A stretch of DNA of 64,000 bases from the NCBI GenBank assembly GCA_945643635.1, contig CALZFC010000040.1:1665001-1729000 (forward strand). Reading direction: 5' to 3'. Positions 56,641 to 64,000 of the stretch are shown here, in pieces (position 1 is the first letter of the stretch; each line of letters begins with the position of its first letter). The notes beneath the pieces were generated by a model that saw only the letters and a program-made list of their open reading frames with translations, was not told the origin of the DNA and ran no database searches. Origin of the DNA: Allodiplogaster sudhausi. Lineage: Eukaryota; Nematoda; Chromadorea; Rhabditida; Diplogasteridae. The translations under genes were made by a program, and so were the position numbers.

Positions 56641-58924
56641 CTCTGCTTCCTTTCCATCTCTGTCTCTCTCCTCCTTTGTTTTGTTTCATTCTCCTTTATC
56701 TTTCCATTTTTGGTTATCCCTCATCTCCCGTTCTCCCTCGGTCGATCTTCTCTTCAGTGGCCTCCAGAATCTCCCAGCTTCGAATATGCGTGTGGAATTA
56801 GGCGAATAGTGGTGGGCAACAGTACATAATAAATTACTGCTGTGGAGAGAGAAACTAGGACGAGTAATGGTAGAGAAAATATGGGTGCAGAAAGGGAAAT
56901 TGAGAGAGAGATAGAAAGAAAGAGGGAGAGAGAGAAAGAGAAAGAGAGTGAAAGGTCCAAGAATATAGAAAGAGACGAACAAATGAGAAATATAGGAGGA
57001 AAGCACGAGTGTGAATATGAGTCCAGTCGATGGCATCCATCGTTCCTTTAGCATTTCGGTGAAGAGAGAAAAGTGTTCTCTTTAAATTTAATCTTTTTAT
57101 GTAATTCTCATTCTGTAATTCACTTCAACAAAAGTGAATGAGCGAGCGAAAAGTAAGCGATTTGCTATCATTTAGAAATATATACCATGAAGACACCCTA
57201 AAACTTACCTTTCCATAACAAAACACAGAGTCATTAAAAGTGAATGATCCGCTCGCTCTGTTTCATGTGATTAGCGTAGTGTTATAAATCGGTAGTGATG
57301 CAAAAAGGGCGAAAGAGTAGGTAAAGGGAGATTTTCAAAAAGATACATAAGTACATACAGTACCGTCCAACATTGTTGGGTCCGAAATTAATCCGATTAA
57401 TTAAATTAATTTAAATAATTCAAACTGGAATTGCGAAGTGCTGAGGACATGCCGTGAAACATAAAAAATTATTTTTTTAAGTCATTTGTTCACGGCAGCA
57501 AAGGAACATTAATACGGAAATAAATTTCGTAATTTCTATATTCTTTTTTCGCCCCATGGCATTTAAAATCACCTGCTTATAATATACAGAGGATGGCAGC
57601 ATTTGTAGATCACTGTAGAAACACTCTCTGCATTCTTATGCTATTTTTAACGCATTTTATTTTTAAAGGTGCAAGTTTTGCGATCTTTATTTCAAGCTGT
57701 ATGGATTAACTAACGTCTGTCTTATCTCTCTCGAAGGGTATTTCCCAGACCGATTCCTCTAATTTGACTCCTTCCTCATTGCGATAAAATATCAGCGGAA
57801 AACACGCCAGGTCGTCTTCGTTTGGAGGAATTGAAGAGCATCCCGAGATTCGAAGAAAGATAAAGAGGGAGACGCAGAATATATGCAGTAAAGTAGGAAG
57901 AAAGAGGTAAGAGATTGAGTTAGTGACTGGGGGAGAAAGAGTAGTAGAGGAAGAAAGGAGAAGAGAGATGGAGAGAGAGAAGCATCAGTGTCAATGCTCA
58001 AATTGCGGCTTCGTTACGGGGGTCCAGGGAAGGCTTGAAAGCATCCCCAAAACAGAGCGACAGGGAACAAGGACCCCACGCATGCAAAACGTCTTTTCTA
58101 TTCATTCAATTTGCTGCAAGGAGGAGGAAGTCATGAAATCAGCAGAAATGCATTTAGAGGAGCGCCCTCCCAGAGTCATCTTCATCTCTTCTTTCAAATT
58201 TCCCATTTTGTTTAACGAATGAAAATGATCTGTGCTTACGGTGTCTTGAAAGCAACGTACATACATGTTTATCCTAGTCGTGATTTTATCCACTATCATC
58301 GAATAAACGTGCTAAAAAATGATCTCTATCTCTTTTATTTGGAATTCCAAAAAGGGCTATTTCTAGCAGGATAATACTACATATTACAAAAACATGTTGT
58401 ATACAAACTTGTCATTGATAATGCGTAGATTAAACGGCGGTTTGTTTACTTGAGATTCCTCCCAACTCAGAAGGCTGTGCAGCTCCCGAGAGAAGGCCAA
58501 TGAAAAAAGAAAGAAGAATGTAAAGCGTAAGTGATTGAGAAGTGAACAATGACGGTGATGATTTGTACTATTTCCATCTCACCATCAATTAATTTTCTGA
58601 ACGAATAGGAAAACTTCTTCCATGCTAACGATAAACTGAGTTGTATGCATACTACTGAATGGTATTGTTAAGTGACCGATTTTTACAAATCAATTACGGC
58701 CTAATAAATGAAATTTATGTATATACAGAAACGTTTGTACTAGAGCACAAGGATGACGGATCAAAAGTACCCGAATAAGAATAAGGACCAGTATCGATGA
58801 GATGGAATATAAAGGCACTGACAGTGAGCCAGTTAGAAATAGAGATAATGGCAATGCAATCAACCTTAGGCTCTTAGGATTCCTTGTTATTTCTAGCGTT
58901 CTACTGATAAAGGTTTGAAATGAT
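56641..58924. other. Spacer with simple repeats and a truncated fold-back end
   Basis: Holds (GA)n near 56900-56950, a truncated fold-back element at 57358-57456 and AT-rich DNA. Open frames here are repeat-derived or lack splice support. Confidence 0.4.
57358..57456. mobile_element. Truncated end of the fold-back family (copy 3)
   Basis: Matches the left terminus of the 1557-bp element for about 99 bp (cagtaccgtccaacattg through the ctgaggacatgccgtg word), preceded by TA, then diverges abruptly. No second terminus is seen nearby. Confidence 0.85.
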
Positions 58925-61900
58925 TCATTTAGCACTGCTCAGAGCTGCCCGCTTCAGCTTGATTGTCATGGTGATTCTGAAGAGAATATTGAAGAGAACA
59001 GCAATGAAAGAAGTGAGGAGGAGAGCGAGAACGAGGCCGGCCAGGAGAAGGTCGAGATTGGCCAGTGCCCATGGGGAGACTCGCGTGCTCAGTCCATCGA
59101 ATGAGCGCCAGCGATACTCTCTCGGAAGCGAGCTGATGAAGCGCATCTGAATCTTACTTCTTATGCACAGATACATACATATGAACATTATGTGTTGCTT
59201 CGTAAAGATGGAAACAAGTCATGCTTACTTTTATATACAACATTACTTAAAATTGTACCCGGTCAAGAAATACATGTTTTTGATCACCGAAGAGACGAAG
59301 TTGCTCAGCCAGGGAGAGGGCGTGCTCAGTGTAACTTAAAATATTTGTTTTACTTTGGAAATTAAAATGTTTTTAGAAGAAATGCCTCTGCCTGACCTGG
59401 CATTCGTGAGCATATCCCGAATGACTTCAGCGAAGGCGGCAGGGCGCGAGAGGGCGTCCGCCTTGCGCAGGACTCGCGCCGCCCCGTGGCGGGTCATCAT
59501 CAGACCATTGCGGGTCTGGTCGAAGTGGACGGGGACGAAGAGAAGGGGCACTCCACTGCAAGGCAGTCTTTGCATGGATAGGCATTCCACTCTCGAACCT
59601 GTACGCTGCTTCGGTTGTGCTTCCGATTCCTCCGTGAGTGATGAAGAGAGAGAGGCGCTTGTCAGCTGAATTATACATCTTTTACGTTTATTTTTCACAA
59701 TCGAAAAGGCGAGTTCAGATAAGCAAAAATAAACGATTGGTTGGATTCAATAAGATTGAATAAAGATTACCAAGAAGATCTTTCTGTGGAAGCCACTCAA
59801 ATGCATGGACATTTGGAGGGAGGCGATGGGCAAGTAGAGAAGGCGACTCGTGCTTCAGAAGAAAGGTAACGTTCGGCAAGCGAGAGAAGGCAGAGAGAAG
59901 ACCTCTCCAACCATTCACTATTATTCCCTCTTCTTCTCACTTCCTTCTGTTTTTCGCTTTCCATATTCGAGAAAAAATTAATTACACGTTTATAATGGAA
60001 TGAAGTGGGTTCTGACGTCAGGTATTCCTCAGGCATTGTGCAGGCCTTGAAGACTGTGCCGAAGGAGACCAGCACAGTGCGAGGTCTCTTCATCATGTAC
60101 TCGTGCCATTCCTGCAATGCTCTCAGTTGTATCGTGAGAGAGTGCACCTCTTCGTGTTCCCACTGACCATGCTGAGTGGCTTCGCCTGCTGGATGTCGAT
60201 TCCGCCGATGTGAAGGATGTTCGGAAGGGTGGGGTCATTGAAGCCGAGCAGGGGATGAGTGTTCGAGAACAACGCGGCCGAGCGACGGAGAACCTCCTGA
60301 CAACCATTCAGATCAACACTTCTAAAGGCATTGTAGTATGTCGTTCATGAATGAAGATTAGCTACCGCAAATCCGGGGAAGTCCGGGTCGATTTGCTTGA
60401 AGAGTCTCTCTTCCTTTGGTAGAAGAGCGCCAAACATCATCTTCGTTCTGAAGGAATCTTCATTTGCATGGAATGCTTGGCTGAGAGCGAAAAGACTGTT
60501 CTGACTCCTCTAAACAGCCTTTGACTGGTAGCTGACATTCCATAAGACGCTCCATAGTTGGCCAGTCGATGTCTCCACGTCCACTCTTCGGAGAAGTCTA
60601 ATGGCGCGCGTGTTACAAAGCCGCCTAATTGAAAGCATTTAGTATTTATGGGAAGAACATTGGACTCTTTACTGTAGTGCAAATATGTAGTGTCTGAGCT
60701 TCTATTTGGAGCGACAACGCATGACAGTGTTTTGGTAGTGCATTTCGCGTTTGGTGACTAGATCAGGCGAGAGAGAGATAGACAGAAGATGCTCTCTGAC
60801 CTCTTAATCCATTCCCTCTACTCTCTCCCTCATTCTCTCTCTCTCTCATGTTTGCGTCTTTCGAGTACAGCTGCTTTTGGGGTGCTGAGTGCAGTGGCCT
60901 TGAAAGTTCGCGATATACCGTAAGGACGCAAACAGACTAGCAGACGGCGCGTATTTAGGAGGGGTAGACAGTACAACTACTGAGCTATGACCTTCTACTC
61001 ATTTACTGTTACCGTCATCTGCTCTGTGGCCGACTACGCACTTTCAGGTTGAAGTTGAATTTGCTTGAAACAGTCAAGATCTAACAACTAACAATAAGTG
61101 TCTCATTGGAGTGGAAGAGACTGACTGATGACACTGCCAGCAAGTGGGGGCAGGCCGAGCAACTCGCTGTAGAACTCATGGAGATGCATGCTGGAGGTCA
61201 GAACCACCCGAGGAATCCCCAGAAGGTGGAAGAGACCTGCACGAACTCTCTCTTCCAACCTTCAAAGGCCTGAGCCCACTTACCAACTCCGCAGAGATCG
61301 AAGACTTCGCTGATTGCCAGATCGTAGTTGTCAGCCCTGAGCGAAGAGAGCAGTTCTCTGTGTGCGAGTGTCACTGAGAAGGAGATTCATTTTCAAGTTA
61401 ATTGGGATCACTTTGCTTACGCTCGCATTCGTAGTCAAACATTGTCGAGAAGTTCTGAGCGCGTTGATCGAACTGAATACATTTCATTCATCATCTTTAC
61501 GCTCAATAATCGAGACAGCAACTTCTGTTTCTCAAACTCACCAACTGAGAGATTGCTTGAAGAGGACTCGTCTCCTGCCACAACTGCTGGATACCGTAAT
61601 CCGCTCCCCGTGTCAAGATTCCCTTCGTCTCAGGATGAGTGGGAAGTCGAATGGCGCCTGCTGCGGAAGGCTCCAGACGGATGCTCGCATCCATCTCCGG
61701 GATCAGCACCGTCTGAGGAATGTTTAAGCAACTCGTTCTCCCTCTTTCTCTCTCTCTCTTTCTCTCTCTCTATTTTCTTTTTCTCTCTCTCTCTTTCTTA
61801 GTCTCCTTCTCTCTTATTGCTCCTCTCTATTTTTATCTCATGCTTGAGACTGACCACATTATATCCATTGACGGCCATCAAGTCTGCCAGGCCGTTCATG

Positions 61901-61966
61901 AATTTGGCATGATGGTGACCGAAGGAAGGAGAGTAGACGAGCACTTTCTTGGCATTCGGATTCACC

Positions 61967-62024
<58 letters not shown>

Positions 62025-62332
62025 GGAGAGAGAGATGAGCAAGATAATTAGAACAACTCAATCTGGAAATTCGACAGAATTAGTGAAACCTTGAGTTGTC
62101 GCTTGACAAAGCGAGCATCTGGTCTCAGTGGTTCCCTACTTCTTTCTTTCTCACACCATGGGCCAGCAAGCGGCATCTGAAAGGAGCTAAATCAATGCCT
62201 TCAATATCAATAGATTCGAAAGATGACCTGGCAGAAGAGGACTTCCCTGACGCTGCTCCAGAATCCGCCGAGGAGAGTGAGGGAAGAGGCGAGAGCGAGG
62301 AGAGCAGCAGTGGACAGCCACCATCCGAGCAT
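58925..62332 (-). CDS. UDP-glycosyltransferase (UGT family, GT1)
   Basis: Transfers sugar from a UDP-sugar to small lipophilic acceptors; lumenal ER enzyme of detoxification. ATG 62332 starts a signal peptide (MLGWWLSTAALLALASSL). The N-terminal half includes KKVLVYSPSFGHHHAKF and ADLMAV, with His residues in the expected catalytic-His region. Next come LRADNYDLAISEVFDLCGVG then LFHLLGIPRVVLTSS, and DFSEEWTWRHRLANYGAS. The C-terminal half has HIGGIDIQQ, TVLVSFGTVFKA, LLSAFSRLPNVTFLLKHES, FEWLPQKDLL, and the UGT signature around SLFITHGGIGSTTEAAY / GVPLLFVPVHFDQTRNG. A C-terminal helix (LLLAGLVLALLLTSFIAVLF) is followed by a basic tail and the stop at 58925. About ten exons, nearly all in clear phase; the junction near 59935-60025 could not be fixed. 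It appears full length and intact. Confidence 0.92.
61970..62036. repeat. (GA)n tract in UGT intron
   Basis: (AG)n adjoining the acceptor of UGT exon 2; it reads as a polypyrimidine tract in the UGT transcript. Confidence 0.9.
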
Positions 62333-62975
62333 GGCCAGTCTGGGATCACAGTCTCCACGCACTCTCACGGTGTAGTTGATATCACGCGAACTCTGACAAG
62401 TGAAGGGAAATAACGACGAACTAACACAATGCGGCCCACACCCCGATATCGAAATCAAAACCAGTTACAGTTATATAAATACCGAAATCCACGCCAGAAT
62501 CAAAACGTCGCAGAATCTAATGGTAACGCATCAAATTCTAAATATGTTTACTCTAAGAGATCATGCAGAATAGGATGAAATAGTAATTTGAGAGTGACTG
62601 CAACAAACAAGTTTGATACTGATGTTTGTCCGATAGCATTGGCTATTTATGTATCTGAAGAGACACTACAGTATATCTCATAGTACTCCTCTGTCTTTCT
62701 TTCTCTTTCTATTTCTCTCTCACTCTCGCTCTTTCTGTCAGGAGAGATGTTGTAATCCCTCTTGAATTTCTCGTGTTGTCTGCGTCTGGCTAGAGAGCTT
62801 GCACTTTATCACATGTTGCACTTTATAACACGAACGCAAAAAACGACTATGCAGCGAGGACGGAAGAGATAGCAGGGTGGGCAACAAATTGCGAGGTGAT
62901 AATAATGGAAGAAAGCGGAACACTCTTGAGGAGAGTTGATTAGAAACGAACAATGATTGGTGTCATTTATTACAG

Positions 62976-63017
<42 letters not shown>

Positions 63018-63189
63018 AGAAAGAAAGAGAAGGGAGAATAGAAAGGAGAGAAAAAAGATGAAACAAGGAGAGAAAGACAACGATCGAGAACAGTGCGCTC
63101 ATCAAAATGCAAGGACGATCCGCTTTGATAAGGCGGTCATATTCTTTTTTTTTCTGAGTCAAGTGATAGTTCCCGGAGCCAGAAGCTGC

Positions 63190-63194
<5 letters not shown>

Positions 63195-63232
<38 letters not shown>

Positions 63233-63262
63233 GGAGAGAGATAGAGCGAGAGGGAGAGAGAG

Positions 63263-63306
<44 letters not shown>
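63195..63306. repeat. (GA)n tract
   Basis: Interrupted (AG)n, intergenic. Confidence 0.95.
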
Positions 63307-63309
<3 letters not shown>

Positions 63310-63439
63310 AAGAGGACACGCCATGCAAAGCAATGGAAACTTCTCATCTTCAGCTCAACTCACCAGGCTCTCCTTTTAACTTAGAAGTCAGCAAGGATCA
63401 GGCGGACAAGAATGAGTAGGCCAATCACAGAAAAGAGAA

Positions 63440-63499
63440 AGAAAGGACAGATTTACTTGCTGAATTTTCAAGGCATCAGCAAGTAAATCTGCCCTTTCT
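63440..63499. repeat. 60-nt hairpin with 24-bp arms
   Basis: Arm 63440-63463 pairs with 63476-63499 over 24 positions with one mismatch, leaving a 12-nt loop. On plus-strand RNA the odd pair is A-C; on minus-strand RNA it becomes a G-U wobble, so the minus transcript would be fully paired. Confidence 0.85.
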
Positions 63500-63712
63500 G
63501 TATATACACCAGAATACATGAAATGAGAGTAATTTATAGCGAACAGACTCCTTTCTGCCTTCAATTCGTCTTCTATCCTTCTCTTGCAAAATAATGAATC
63601 CGTGTTTTCGTCCCTGAAGGGCAGATACGTGGAATATCGGATGACGCGCATGTATTCATGTACGTGTAAACATATTTTATGCCACAAGAAAGGGGGAGAA
63701 GACGAAAGAGCA

Positions 63713-63751
<39 letters not shown>

Positions 63752-64000
63752 TTGAGAGAGAGGGAGCGACGGAGCGAGAAGGCAAGAGAGAAGGGAAGAG
63801 GAGCGAGGACGAGAAGGAGAGAGGGGGAGAGAGAGGTAGAGATGGAGAGTGGTAAAGGGAGAAGGAAAGATAGAGAACGAGAAAGGGAGAGAGAGAGATA
63901 GTAAAAGTGAGTAATCAGGGGACTCGTATTTAAATACCATGCAAACGATTAGTGTAAAAGGGAAAAAATGTCGCAAAAAAAGTAAAATAAATAGCGAGCC

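Larger units (their letters stand above)
62333..64000. other. Terminal region with GA tracts and a hairpin
   Basis: Pyrimidine/purine tracts at about 62695-62740, 62978-63045, 63195-63306 and 63710-63900, and a 24-bp hairpin at 63440-63499. No coding gene supported. The 5' flank here should include the UGT promoter. Confidence 0.5.

Noticed and set aside
57923..58222. 99-codon plus-strand frame
   Set aside because: Glu/Arg-rich start from GA repeats, no domain, no splice sites fitting a gene.

Overview
This is animal nuclear DNA, not bacterial. Genes are split into many short exons by GT-AG introns (a few look GC-AG), and long (CT)n/(GA)n tracts are scattered throughout. The gene set (PKG/EGL-4-type kinase, TWK-type K2P channel, otopetrin-like channel, UDP-glycosyltransferase, seven-helix receptor, condensin II subunit G2) suggests an invertebrate, most likely a nematode. 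That assignment is inferred from gene content only. All splice models were made by eye from splice sites, reading phase and protein plausibility.

Layout. 1-1914: pyrimidine-rich DNA with no supported gene. 1915-10705 (+): cGMP-dependent protein kinase, with a large intron holding a nested open frame at 6192-6935. 12483-14857 (+): unrecognised protein with a Cys...Asp-Ser-His arrangement and a proline-rich tail. 15451-17761 (-): unrecognised gene whose model needs introns of 16, 19 and 20 nt. 17912-18928 (-): secreted Ala/Gly/Asn-repeat protein. 19778-21599 (-): seven-helix receptor. 22969-27615 (+): otopetrin-like proton channel with a fold-back transposon in an intron. 28551-31916 (+): two-pore-domain K+ channel with a larger fold-back element of the same family in an intron.

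32584-33815: a long (GAAA)n array followed by a GC-rich hAT-like element. 34523-35371 (+): LRRC20-like leucine-rich-repeat protein. 36123-36917 (+): secreted EF-hand protein. 38276-41638 (-): Ig-like type I membrane protein. The 3' ends of the last two genes converge inside a 1301-bp block present as two head-to-tail copies (36228-37528 and 37529-38829). 41931-50007 (+): condensin-2 subunit G2, with a tRNA-Thr(CGU) in one intron. 50628-55259 (-): multi-pass membrane protein with a 39-bp minisatellite and a long (CT)n array in its introns. 55588-56640 (+): weak candidate exons. 58925-62332 (-): UDP-glycosyltransferase. 62333-64000: GA tracts and one clean 24-bp hairpin.

The genes do not form an operon or pathway. 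Several (PKG, K2P channel, otopetrin-like channel, receptor, other membrane proteins) would fit sensory or neuronal signalling, but their proximity alone does not show a functional link. The most notable structures are the near-perfect tandem duplication that decapitates two convergent genes, the Tc1/mariner-type fold-back family, and the cluster of apparent ultrashort introns.
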